Shown piece after piece: positions 15,128 to 28,400 of a stretch of DNA of 64,000 nucleotides (position 1 is its first letter; each line of letters begins with the position of its first letter). The DNA comes from Corticium candelabrum (lineage: Eukaryota > Porifera > Homoscleromorpha > Homosclerophorida > Plakinidae): the NCBI RefSeq assembly GCF_963422355.1, contig NC_085085.1, positions 15,315,543 through 15,379,542 on the forward strand. Reading direction: 5' to 3'. The notes below the pieces were generated by a model. The model worked only from the letters and a program-made list of their open reading frames with translations. It was not told the origin of the DNA and made no database searches. A program made the position numbers and the translations under genes.

Positions 15128-18100
15128 ATGGATGAAGACGTCGTTCATGTGGGAAGATGGGAACTCTACCCAAAAAAAACGACAGTGAAAGGTAGGACTG
15201 TACTTCCGTTTTCGCTTTGCTCCTAATTTGAGCACACAGGGTGTCGATTTATTACATTACCTTGCTGCAGCGAGTGCGTCTACAACATTATTAACGCATG
15301 GCGCAGTTCGAGCGTATGATGACACATATGTTTAGCGTTTCACGTGTTTTGACAACCGCCTCTCACTTTGTCACTCGATTCGTTGCGATAATGTGGCAAT
15401 GCAAGCTAAGTAAACTGTCCAATTCGTGCTTTAGACGACGGCTGTCCGAATTTCGAGTTTACTGAGCTGCCCGGCGAGTGTATCGAGTTCGCCGGTCGCT
15501 CGTTGACTGATGATGTCATCGCCATATCAAACTACCGTCTACTTCTCTTCAGGAAATCACGGATTCTCGTAAATGTAGGGAAGTGAATTGAATACGAATT
15601 TGTATTTGCATTGATTTTGATTGATGTTTAGATTCCAGTTCGACTTATTCAGTCAGTGACTCATTGTCAGAATCATCAGGTGCTCTTCTCGTGCAAACAT
15701 TCGGCTCCATTTCGGTTAGTCATTCTTATTATGTGCGTTGTGCATGCAATTGTTACCAAAGTTGTATGCTTAGCATTATATTCTTGAACACCGAACAGGC
15801 ACAGAAATGGATGGTTCGGTTGAATGGCAAAATTGCTACTCCCAAGAGTCACAAAGAGTTTTTTGCTTACTCATACTGGGCCTGGTCACAAGATCAGACT
15901 TCCCTGACGCAAAGCAAGCGTAATAATGATCAGAGAGTCAACAAACAGGTTCCTGTAGGTAAAAGTCGAGAATCTGGTAGGTTAAGTAGCATATATTGGT
16001 AATGCAGTAGTGTGATAGAGCATATTTGCTTTTGTTTATGTTTAATTAATCAAGGGAATCAGTACTACTCAATCTTCAGTGAATTCAATCGACTTGGATT
16101 CCAAATCAGTGAAGCTTGGCAGATCTCTGACCTCAACTCTCAAGACTATAAGTCAGTGAGCAATGAATTAACGTAGATGTCAGCAGATTGCTGAAGTAAC
16201 AGATAATGTAGGTCAGACTGATGTTCTTTCTAGACTCTGCAAGAGTTACCCTAGACTGCACATTATTCCTCGAGTTGTAAAAGACAGTGTATTAGAAGGC
16301 TCCGCAAAGTTTAGATCATCTGGTAGATTTCCATCTGTTGTATGGAGGTCAGTGGAGCACATGCATTTGGTTATTTGTAAGCTAAAGTTTAGTGTTTGTA
16401 GACACAAAGACAATAGAGTTGTGCTTGCTCGCTGTAGCCAGCCTCTGCTTGGTTGGTTTAGCTGGCGGAGTCAAGAGGATGAGGAGATGCTCAGGGCATT
16501 ATCAGATGCTTGTCTTAATGATCGGAAGCACATTTTGTTGAGAAGGCTGGGTACAGATAGGGACACCACAGACTATGAAACATTTGATGCTCCTCGACTG
16601 CTCATTGTTGATGCAAGATCATACAGTGCTGCAGTTGCTAATCGTACAAAAGGAGGAGGCTGTGAATGCAAAGGTTTGATTCAATTTTAATGGGCATGAA
16701 GACATAACTTGTTCAGCTATGAGCCGTAAGAATTGAGACTTTGTAAAAGTCACGAGACTTGGCGAGTAGCTATATACTCAAACCGTAAAGGGTTGAACTG
16801 ACTTTCGGTGTGCAGGCAGATATGGCTGGCTAGCTATGTCTTGTGCCATGCCTGCTGTGTGGCCCATTGACCTGACAGTATTTCTTTATATCATACGTGG
16901 CAACCACAGACAATAGATGTGTGTTAATCAGATGTGTGAAACGTTCATGAAAGAGTTTTTGCCACAACAGTGTAATTCATGTTTTCGATTGCCAGGTTTT
17001 GTCAGAAATATACTACAAAACTTACCTGTTTGCAACTACTAACGCAAAATCAATCACTTCTTGGACTACAACATTGATACGAGAAACTAACATTACATAA
17101 CCATGACTGATATTTATGTCCCGTATGTGATAACTTTCATTACTGTACTTCTATGACTACAGATGTTATGGACTTGTGGTCACGTGAAGCGACAGTGTAG
17201 ATAGATTTTACAACTTGTTAAGGAGTGCGGTTAAAATGAAAATATGAAAATAGCGTCTAAATTCGTAATTCTTTGTGACAATTTTATCGTAGTTTTCATA
17301 AGGCTCATAGCTGTGGAAGCGACAGATAGCTTTGAATACTAGTTGGTACACTGTAACAGTAATGTCATTTGTGTGTGCTGGTTAGTCACTGGTAGTAAAC
17401 CAGGTCGAAACATTTCATATTTTGTATGTTTGGTATACCGACACGTCATTACATTTGTCTTTAATATATCTAGAATACTACCCAAACTCTGACATCGTAT
17501 TTATGAATCTCCCCAACATTCATGCTGTCCGTAAGAGTTTTCAGGCAATCTGCAACCTTTGTACATCATCAGCTGACGCGTCCAGGTAGGATGATAGAGT
17601 TTGATCTTTGTTCTCTTGTGTGTCAGCTTGTAACATGTGTTAGCTGGCTGTCATCCATAGAGTCGAGTCAGTGGCTTTATTACTTATCTCAATTGATGCA
17701 GTCTGCTTGTCAAGTAGTGAAAACTCTCGACATCGATTGTCGTCCTGTGCTTGTACACTGCAGTGACGGATGGGACAGAACTCCACAACTTACTTCTCTA
17801 GCAGAAATCATGCTTGATCCATTTTACAGGACGGTGCCGGTCAGTGTTTGTGGTATTAGTGCAACGTTAAGCTTGGCATGTCTAGTGCTCTCTACCAGGG
17901 ATTTACCGTCTTAGTCGAACGAGAATGGCTGTCATTTGGTCACAAATTTAGCACTCGTTGTGGCCATCGAATCGGCGACTCTGACAGCACACAACAATCC
18001 CCGGTCTTTCTTCAGTGGCTGGATTGCATTCACCAGCTGCTGCTGCAGTTTCCGACTGCTTTTGAATTTAATGAGGCTTATTTGGTAAAAACCAGAGTTT

Positions 18101-19520
18101 TTGTTTTTGTTTTTATACACTCTTGAGTTTCTCTTTAGGTAAAGCTTGCTCTTCATACTTACTCGTGTTTGTATGGAACATTTTTGTACAACTGTGCACA
18201 AGAACGTGAACAGCAGAAAGAAATGACAGTATCTTTGTGGTCTTTTCTCTCTAATGATGATAAAAGTCTGCCTTTTAGAAATCTTCTCTATGTTGATTTC
18301 GATCAGGTTGCTAATTGATTATCGGTTGGAATGGGAAACAAGATGATTGTTAATGTATTGTGTGTTAGGTGTTGATACCCGATTGTCATATTCAACACTT
18401 GCAAATATGGACGACCTTGTATTGCACTAGTCACCCTGTCAGTCTTGAAACATTGAAAAGTAATCCCTTGACTGTTAACCCCTGCAGTAGTTTGCCAACT
18501 AGTCCTGTTACTGCCTTGCCTGCAAAGCTAACTCCAAGGCTAACTCGAAGCAAAAGTGAGACGTCTTTGTCTGGTGAGGCTATTGAACATCAAGGGCCCT
18601 CGGCTCCAATGTGGGATGAACAGTTGTCTCACGAGTCACTTACTATACCATCCAGTTATTTTAAAGGATTACCACGTGAGCAATACAATTTACACTCTGG
18701 TTTAGACAAGCGCAATCAACATTCTAGAACAGAACTTCCTCCATCCTACAATACTGTTATTGCTGAAGGTGATAACACAAGTACTCATCATAGGACTAAT
18801 GCAGGATCATCACAACAGTGTGACTCTCGTCCTGCTACTGAACAAAATTGTTACGATTTTGATGGTCTGAACCCTCTAGTTGATCCTTTGCAGAAGCAAC
18901 TGTGTGAAATGTCATTGGAGCATGAGAGGCAGTTGAATTCTTATGTCAAAGAAAACGAATCCTTGAAACGTCAAGTTAAAGAGTTGAAAGAAAGGATTGT
19001 TAGTCCAGACAGGCAAGGCAACAACCAGTGCAATCTACTGGAAGATGCACAACAGGACGAGGTACCGCATACACTTTAACACATTGAATCAGATTTTGTG
19101 CAAGTAACTTATTTATTCAGCCGCCTGTTGGTAACGTTGCCGAAAGTCCAAGTAGCTTCGATGACTCCCATTGGGAGAAAGTGCACAAAGAGGACGCAGA
19201 AACTGTTCTCTGGGTACCCGATCATGCAGCTACACGATGCTTTCATTGCAATTCAAAGTTTTGGCTTGCGAAGAGACGCCATCATTGCAGGTAATTACTG
19301 TCTGTTGTTTAATATGTTGATTATTAATTAATTCATATATGTGATATATACTTTTAGAAATTGTGGTAAGCTGTTTTGTTATTATTGCTCAAACTATTTT
19401 GTTCCCGTACCCGAAGAGCAATTGTATGAACCGGTTCGTGTTTGCTTAAGATGCTACCATAAACTCGACGGCAATCAGTATGATCAGAGACAACAGCAGA
19501 CATTCAAAGTTGCTGCCTGA
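15128..19520 (+). CDS. Myotubularin-related phosphatase with FYVE finger (MTMR3/MTMR4 type)
   Basis: Predicted PI3P / PI(3,5)P2 3-phosphatase of endosomes. Exons: 15128-15191, 15435-15574, 15632-15714, 15762-15976, 16055-16151, 16234-16347, 16402-16673, 17474-17585, 17644-17839, 17899-18084, 18139-18306, 18369-19061, 19121-19290, 19358-19520. All phases join, giving 890 residues (human MTMR3/4 about 1200; the low-complexity linker is shorter here). Order of parts: N-terminal PH-GRAM region; catalytic domain with VLVHCSDGWDRT (Cys405, CxxGxDR loop intact); a Ser/Pro-rich linker; a coiled coil (EHERQLNSYVKENESLK); and a C-terminal FYVE finger (WVPDHAATRCFHC, RRHHCRNCG, RVCLRC). Intron 7 holds a 600-bp inverted-repeat element. 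One ancestral MTMR3/4 gene is likely. Confidence 0.95.
16714..17313. mobile_element. 600-bp inverted-repeat element in MTMR intron 7
   Basis: It begins CAGCTATGAGCCGTAAGAA and ends with the complement of CAGCTATGAGCCTTATGAA. There is no coding frame. Parts of its interior (GGCAACCA-AGACAATGG; GTGTAATTC; CCCGTATGTGATAA) recur at about 41485-41730, so this is a dispersed family. No clear target duplication was found. Confidence 0.6.
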
Positions 19521-19895
19521 ATATTTTTGTTGCTATTTAATTAATGGTTGTCAAAGTGGCTATGGAACGTTTGCTCGTTTTATTTTAGTCTCTGAGTTGA
19601 CAGACAATGCTTGTAACCGTTCTCATTGATGTGACACATCCATATGTGAACTTTTGTCAGATTTCTAGAGTTTGATATTATACTACGTCTAGTCGATATC
19701 ACAAATAAGTTGATTGAGAAATTACTGTGATTGCTTAATACCACCACACTGTTCATGCGACCTCGATGCAATGCCAGCTGACTGGCAATATAAATTATAA
19801 TGGAATTAACCTGTTTGGGTTGCTACTGAGGTTGCTGAGTTGAAGTTTGCAGATTGGTCTATAAACATGAATATCCCTTTCTCCAGCTCATTGCC

Positions 19896-19938
<43 letters not shown>

Positions 19939-20151
19939 TGTTATCATAAGGAAACCGCTTCAACAGTGTCCTGATTTATTCTATACAACTGGTTATGGTA
20001 ATACAGACTCAGCGTCAGGTACAGTATATTGTTATAGGGCTGTGGGCAATAGCAATTCAAGAGTAATACAATAAATAGTGTGAGGATTGATCTACTGTAA
20101 TCCATCATAATTGCCATGTTGTCTAGATCAAATATATGTTCAGGCGCCTGT

Positions 20152-20207
<56 letters not shown>

Positions 20208-20650
20208 TTTCTTGCAAGAAAATTGTTGACAATTCAATTGATATGATGGACCTCGTTTGGTGTTCAGTGACTTTCAAGATGGTACATATATGGCGCACGT
20301 GTACGAAGGTTTTTCAGCAGTCTAATATGTGGCTTATCTCTTGAGGTGAAATCTGTAATTTTAATTAGCAGTCACAGGTTCTAATCTAGTCGAGAGATAG
20401 TTCGTACTAGCATTTTATGTCGCTTCCTTATGTACTCTGATATGAGAATCAACTGTCTGCCTATATTTACTGCAATAAATAAGAGACAGACAAATCGCAA
20501 GGTAATAATTATAATTTTAATCCTCACTCACGTGACCACACATCAACTCATTGATATCACTTTCAAGTTTATCAACCACTTGAACTGTAATCCACTTTGA
20601 TCGTGTAGACATCGCCTGTTATTTTGCGTGCGGAGAGTTTTTCACGAACA
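19521..20650. other. Intergenic MTMR/AP beta
   Basis: Holds an (ATC)n tract (about 19893-19938) and a (TA)n tract (about 20156-20204). AATAAA-type signals occur near 20069 and 20474. The promoter of the AP beta gene should lie just before 20651. No gene was recognised. Confidence 0.6.
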
Positions 20651-23600
20651 ATGACCGATGCGAAATACTTTACGACCACCAAGAAAGGTAACGCCATTTA
20701 TTTCACTTCGCGGCGCCTTTGCTCGACGATTCTCCTCTTCCGCAGGCGAAATCGCCGAGTTGAAAGCAGAATTGCAGAGCGAGAAGCGCGACAGGAAGAA
20801 GGAAGCCGTGAAGAAAGTGATTGCAAGTATGACAGTTGGTAAAGACGTGAGGTAGCGCGACACATCGAGTCTGTTGGAGACCGTTTGGGGCAGTCATGGG
20901 TTTTGTGTGCGCAGCGCTCTCTTTCCTGACGTTGTGAATTGCATGCAGACAGACAATCTCGAACTGAAAAAGCTTGTTTATCTCTATCTGATGAACTACG
21001 CCAAGTCGCAACCTGATTTGGCTATTCTGGCCGTCAACACGTTTGTCAAGGTTTGTGCAGTTCAGTGTGTAGGTGTATGTATGTGTGGGCTTTCTGAAGT
21101 GGTCTGAACTCGTGCTTGTTTCTAGTCGTTGGAAGTTTTAGTGTAGTAATTGAGCAAATAATATCTAATATGGTTCTTTTCTAAAAGGCAAGGACACTAA
21201 CGTGGTATGGCAGTAAGGCAATGTACTATATCGAAAGGCTTGCTTATCTAGCAGCCTTCACATTCTGAAATTAATATTAATTAATTAACTACATGATGAC
21301 TGCAGTGTCATAATCGTCATTAGCATTGTTTAGTCAGTTTACCAGGCACTCTGCACATGTAGCATAGATGAAATGTTGATTGAACAGAGTAGAGTAAGGG
21401 TTCACACGTGCACACACACAACTGTAATTGCAATCTTGTTGCTAACTTTCAGTTATACTGTGTAAGATGAAATAGTGGCGGAGAATTTATTTTTGTGGAT
21501 TGGCTGATTTTTCAGCGACCGCCGATATAAAATCTGTAATTAATTTGGCCATCGAGATATGTTGACGACATCAGGCACGTGGATCAGCTATCCAATGGCA
21601 AAGTGGCGGTACGTCATGGATAAGGCAACAAGATGGTAGGTAATCCCTGCTTGCCGTTGTGCCTATGCAGTAGTTGGGGACCAATAAGTTAGGGAATTGT
21701 GAGCCATGAACACAACTGTCAATCACAAACTTCTCCATGACCATCTAGGGTAAGACATATATCAGTTATCAAACACAATGTCCAACTGCCAAAATAAAAT
21801 CCGCCAATGTTTCATCTTATATACAGTATGAGTAAGTTGATGTTTGCATGGAGTTTAACGGAACCGTTAAGCGTAGTTGAATTCACTTACTCGGTGCGGC
21901 CGCTGCACGTGCAAGAAGGCGTGCACGGTTGGCGCCAAGTGTCGTCGCGTAGGCGCATAGCTCACATCGGTCTGCGCGCGAGCAAGCAGTCTCCGTGTCG
22001 TTTACCTTCCTCCCACCCTGTTGTTGGTGCTCTAATTTCTCGTCATGTCAGCTCTCTGTGGATGCAGTCTTTCACTCATCCACGTGAACGTGGAGTTGAG
22101 TCGGGGTCCGGTCTCGGTGGCCCGGACCATGGCCGAGCACCGACCTCCCGCACAGCTTGGGAATCCGAGCCGGACTCCGCCCACTCTACATGGCCACGCT
22201 TTCATGGGCAGGCGGGCCATCACGGAACGGAAAGGCAACAAGAGAAATCCAGGTAAGAAGTTTGTTAGGAGTAACGGGAATTCAAATTGGTAATAATGAC
22301 ATGTTTACATTTAGAGACTTATAGCTTCTTTACATATTTATATTTAGTGTATTGTGTGCCTTGTCATGACTAGGTTTGTGTTAATCAAACTGTTTTAGGA
22401 CTGTGAAGATCCCAATCCTTTAATTCGTGCTCTTGCTGTGCGTACAATGGGGTGTATTCGAGTTGACAAGATCACAGAATACCTGTGTGAGCCTCTACGG
22501 AAGTGTCTGAAGGTGAGTTTTTTGTTGAAAGCTTTGGTTGTTCAAAATTGTAGTGACTGTGGTTTATGATAAGGATGATGATCCATATGTACGGAAGACT
22601 GCTGCAGTGTGTGTTGCCAAGCTGCATGATATCAACTCGACACTGGTCGAAGACCAGGGCTTTCTGGATTTGCTGCGAGACTTACTGTCCGACTCGAATC
22701 CAATGGTAAGATGATAGAGATTGACACTCTAGGAGACGTGCAGAACACGATGAGTCTTGTGGCAATGAACTCAATGTCTTGATGTCTCCTAAAGGAACTA
22801 AGTATTAACAGCTAGTCAGACAGATATTGCTCATTTTTGTGGGTGTTATCTCACTTCTTAGCTGACAGATTGTGTTGTAGGTTGTTGCCAATGCTGTAGC
22901 GTCTTTGTCTGAAATCAGTGAAACTTCTCCTACGGCTGCTGCACAATTTGAACTAACATCAGCTATTGTAAACAAGCTCTTGACTGCATTGAATGAATGT
23001 ACCGAATGGGGACAAATTTTCATTCTTGATTCACTGGCTTTGTATTCACCAAATGATGAGCGAGAGGCTCAGAGGTAACAACTAAGTGTCATGTGTTTTT
23101 AGTGTTATAGATAGTTGTTGTGCTGTTTGTAGCATTTGTGAGAGAGTAACGCCACGTCTCTCTCATGCCAATGCTGCAGTTGTGCTTTCTGCTGTTAAAG
23201 TGTTGATGAAATTCATGGAGCTGTTGCCTCATGACTCTGACCATTTGAGTTCACTCACTAGGAAACTAGCACCACCTTTGGGTAGGTATTTTTGTAGTTG
23301 TTGTTTTTCCACGTAGTAGTTAGCTATTGTGTTTTTACTCAGTCACTCTTTTGTCTACTGAGCCTGAAATACAGTATGTGGCTCTTCGCAACATCAACCT
23401 TGTTGTGCAGAAACGGTATGACTCATGCATGCTTGGTTTGTTAAAATAGTCACATGTTGGTATGTGTGAGGTGCACACAAACATTTGTATTTATCTATTT
23501 GCTCAGATGTAAAATGTAAAAGGGTAGTTTGTTGACATTAAAGGGTAACTGCAACGCAAAAATCAAGAATTCTTTTATGTTGGAAATTGATAGTTCTAGT

Positions 23601-25376
23601 TGCATACATGACAGGAAAAATAGTTTTAGATTTTTAAGTTTAGTCTTCGCTGAGATATAGCACGTCAAAGTTGCTTCCGGTTCTTCAACTTTTGGTAATG
23701 GGCTTGTTGTAGTGTGACGTCACTGAGGGGAGATGCGTGTGCATCTGTATTGTCAGCGGCCTGTAAAAATGACTAAATCTTCATATCCAAGGCAACTCTG
23801 CTAGGGTGGAGGCGACGGCAGCAACAGCGAGTCTTCTGAAGAGTCCTCTGGAGGTTTTTACGTGATAATAACGTTTCGTCTTTGCATGAATCGCAGGATG
23901 AACGAGATCTGCTGGTAGCCATTAATAAGTATACGTAGTGATTAGACCACACAGGTTTGAGTTCAGCGACAATGCCTTTGAAGCTTTGAGATCGCCTGCT
24001 GCCTTGGAAGCGGACGAGGAAGAGGACAGGCTACCCGAGAGCCTGTCATCATTGCAAGTAGAAGTAGGAGTTAGCAACGTAATCGATGCACATCCAGGTA
24101 AGTAAACAACATTCACAGGTTGCAGCTGTGGTCGTTGTGAAATGATGGATACGTACTCATGTGGAGTGCGTGTGCTGTCAAAACGTATTTGAGGTTGCCT
24201 CAAATAATGACACGATAATAATGTCGAATACTAGCAACAGTAGTGGCACAGTCTACTGGTGATTCATGCAAAACTCTAGTGTTGTATGTGAGAATGAGAA
24301 TAAAATGAGTTGAAGTACATACGTTGAATTCACGTTGACACAAGGTTTGACGTCACTGTACAGTATACTATAACGCATACGACTGCATTTACTACACATG
24401 ATGATCAAGAGGCGAGTCATCTAGAGTCATCAAGAATCTGACCTCCTAGCCATTTGCAGTACTTTTAGTCCTGCACGAGAGTCTTCCTTACCTTCCCGCT
24501 TCTCAATTACGGCTCTCCTTTTCTTTTGCAAAGATTCCAGAGTGCTGCGACATTGAAGTGTGGAGGCAGGTAGATGGAAAATGGTGGCCTCGGTTTCGCT
24601 CTTCTACAACCCAGACCAAGCTCTTGAATAGACCTGGCTGTACGTATCTTGAAGCAATCAGGCTAAAAGTGGCTACTGCAGACTCCTGTCCACTCAGTAA
24701 GACGCTTTGTATTCAGTAGCAGTCGCTCGGACGACACAAACATCTCTGCAATTGTCCTCAATATTTTGCGATTCCCACTCTTTCTTAGCTTGGGATCTTC
24801 AGAAATCGAAACACGATTGCGTATGACTTGCGCGAATTGGTGCATCCTGCAGCCACACAACACCAAACCATTCTTTTGCCATAAATTCCTTTGTTTACAA
24901 TACACACTAGCGTGGAGTCTCCCCTCAGTGACGTCACACTACTCCACGCCCGTTATCGGAAGTTGAAGAACCCGAAGCAACTTTGACGTGCTATATCTCA
25001 GCGAAGACTTAACTTAAAAATCTAAAACTATTTTTCCTGTCATGTATGCAACTAGAACTATCAATTTCCAACATAAAGAATTTTTGATTTTTGCATTGCA
25101 GTTACCCTTTAAACTTAATTAAGACAAGATGAGATTTTAGAAAGATGTTGGTTGTAAACCAGACAGACTTCAGTGTTCTCCTCATGGTTCTAAGCGATTA
25201 AGTTTTTAGGTAAAGTAGATCATCCAGATGCCAACACTTGAGGTAAGCTTATTTAATTAATTAACTAAGACAACTAGTGGCATCTAATTGTGCTGAACAC
25301 TAAAACTTTTACACCCACTCATGCAGCCCTTAACCATGCTTTCCCAACTGGTGTTCACATGCAAGTTGGTACACAC

Positions 25377-25428
<52 letters not shown>

Positions 25429-28400
25429 ATACTGTACATGTCAGCAAAATGCACGTGTCATGGCGGCGGCGGCGCAGAGAACTATCGAGTCTATCTTTGC
25501 GAGCAACGCTGTCGGAGATAAGAAACACGTGCATCGTTGAAAGAAAACGAGCGGCAACTGATGAAGGACTGGAGTAGATCGCCAGTGGCTAAATGATCTC
25601 CCATGGCTTCTGTAGTGAGGCAGAAGAGACACAGTCATTGCTGTGCTCTCTTTGCCGAAAGACACTAACAGATGTGCACTAGGGAAAGCTATTTAGATTA
25701 ATATCCCATGTAAAATGATCACTTGCCAAAGTCAACTAGAGCATGAAAGACGCTCCTGCCATGAATCAGCTGTCTCTAGAGAAGCAATCTGCACACTGTC
25801 GGGCATGGATGACGAAATTTCTAGAGCTTGACACAGGTGAGCCTTATTGATCTGTAAAATGTAGTTTTAACTGCCATTGGGCATGGCATTGGGTAACGCC
25901 CACTTCACGGGAGTATTCTGCTCTGTCTTTTAAGATTTCTGGGGAGAACACTGAAACTTCTGTGTGTTTGGATCTCATGTGGTAGCATGCTTTGTTGAGC
26001 CCATTTTAGGGCTAATTTTAGAGACTTTAATTCTGTACATTGACCATTTTGCAACCGAGTGGTATGAAAATTTGTTTTTCTTGAATTTCTCATTGATGGT
26101 TTTACTGTGTGACCTCACATTTAATGCTACCATAAATTTCTAGGAAACATGGCTTATAACAGTATGACTCACCTTGCTGGTATTTAATTTGCATGGCTGT
26201 CAGGTGGCTATTTCTGCTATACCAGGTATAACTGGCATGGCATAGAAATGTGAGGCAGTATGGTGAAGTCTCAGAGAAGTCACATGTTTTATATATCATA
26301 ATATGCACATTTCTTTTATTTTTGTCATGATGCTTTGATTTACAGAATAAGTTTGTATCGATTTATTATTATCTACCATATTGTGTGTAAGAAAAGTATA
26401 TGTAGACTCAGGGCTACAACTAACACATTGCATTACTATGACAACATAGCCAGTCTGAATGAGAATTCAAAGCAGGAAGTGTTTGGGTCATAAATGACAT
26501 CTTTTCAATAGGCACATCTTGGAAACTTCGTGAAAGCTTATGCCATTGTTATGGCAGGCATTATTAAGACTGTAGTAGCAGGTATGGTTAGTTCCTCTAA
26601 AATGGATATAGCTAATTTTGGGTTTAAGACAGCTTTTTTATGTGAGACTAAACATAATTATTAAAGGAGCATTCTGGAGATATGCGCTAGCTGCTGGCTC
26701 TACCTTTGCTCAATAATGGGAAATGTATACTAACCAATTTGGATATCGGGCGCTATTTCAAAGCAAACCCCACAGATGTACGTTACAGATGTATGTTACA
26801 GATGTACGTTAACAACGTTTAAAAAAAACTTAAAACTGACGGGCTGTTTCAAGAATTCAGTTCGCCAAGTGAAGCGTTTTTTGCACGCCATCAGATCACT
26901 TGAGCCTTACTGACACAATTACGTTCCCGGAAATGGTCTCTGTTTCTGTTGCTCCAAGAATGGTGGAAACCATCGTGCTACTTTCAGACTGTCTTCAGAC
27001 TGACCTTTTCGTGCAATTTTCTTTACACTTCCTGCAAACTCCCTCAATCACCGGATCTCCCTATTTCCGCTGCACGGTTCTTCGGAGTGTGCCTTTAACA
27101 TATATCACAGGTAGAGACAGACAAGCAAAGCACACGAGAACATCTGGGCAAACCCAGTTTACAAAAGGGCGATTGTTTACGGTAATTTTAAATTTGTTTG
27201 GAAAATATGTTCTACCATATGGAGACCATTAGGGGAAGCTTTGAGATAGAAACACTAAATAAAAGGCTATTGTGTAATGATTCTGGACAGCTTGTGACCA
27301 GCTGTTACATTGTAAACAAAGAATGTTGTTTGGGGAAGAAAATGAGCTGTTTTTTTTGGGGGGGGGGAGAAAATCGTGTTATTGATGCCAGATTTCAAAG
27401 CACAAAATTTAATTCCGCATGATGACTTGCATATTTTGCAGCAGCAGTCATTATGGATGCCTGCAGTGGCTGTACAACTAATGCCTAATAGAAATACATC
27501 ACCAGCAACAGAGAAACTGTTTCTGGCTATTAAACTGCACCATTTACATCTGCATGATTGTAATTTCTTAAAACTGCACGACGTTCTTCTTTTATGGTTA
27601 CTTTTGTTCATCTGGTTAAAGTGGTGATTTTCATTAGGTCTGACATACTACAGAATGAGATGAAAGTGTTCTTTGTGAAATACAATGATCCAATTTATGT
27701 CAAACTAGAAAAGTTGGACATCATGATTCGTCTCACCACAGCAGCCAACATTGCACAAGTTCTTGCAGAACTGAAGGAGTTAGTCTCATTTTCTTCTGTT
27801 TATTCGACTCTGCCTCCTACTCTTAATTGTTTTCTCTGGCAGATATTCTACTGAGGTAGATGTTGACTTTGTGAGAAAATCTGTGAGGGCTATTGGACGT
27901 TGTGCCATAAAAGTTGAGGTATTTATTCAATAACGTTCTTAGTTAGTGCACTTTGGAAATTTATCATTTTTGTACAGCAAGCTGCTGAAAGATGTGTGAC
28001 TACTCTGTTAGAATTGATTCAGACCAAAGTAAACTATGTTGTGCAGGAGGCTATTGTTGTTATTAAGGTATGATTTTTGTTGATTCCTCTTGCTGCTTCT
28101 CAAATTTGTTTTATCATTGTACTGATTGATGTTAATGTTGTAGGACATTTTTCGAAAGTATCCCAACAAATATGAGAGTGTTATCTCAACGTTATGTGAA
28201 AATTTGGATTCTCTCGATGAGCCCGATGCAAAGCAAGATTATTGAATTTTACAGACGTTGTAGCCTGTCTAATGCATATATGTTGTTGTATCAGGGCATC
28301 TATGATTTGGATTGTGGGAGAGTATGCAGATCGAATTGACAATGCCGATGAACTGCTGAGTTCATTCCTTGAGGGATTTCAGGACGAGAACACAATGGTA

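Noticed and set aside
15664-16002. Independent small gene starting MSESSG
   Set aside because: It is intron read-through of MTMR exons 3 and 4. The conserved part is explained by the spliced model.
21807-22293. 149-codon and overlapping frames in the GC-rich block as a gene
   Set aside because: Long frames are expected in GC-rich DNA. Both strands are open and no conserved motif was recognised. A Neuralized-like reading was considered but not supported.
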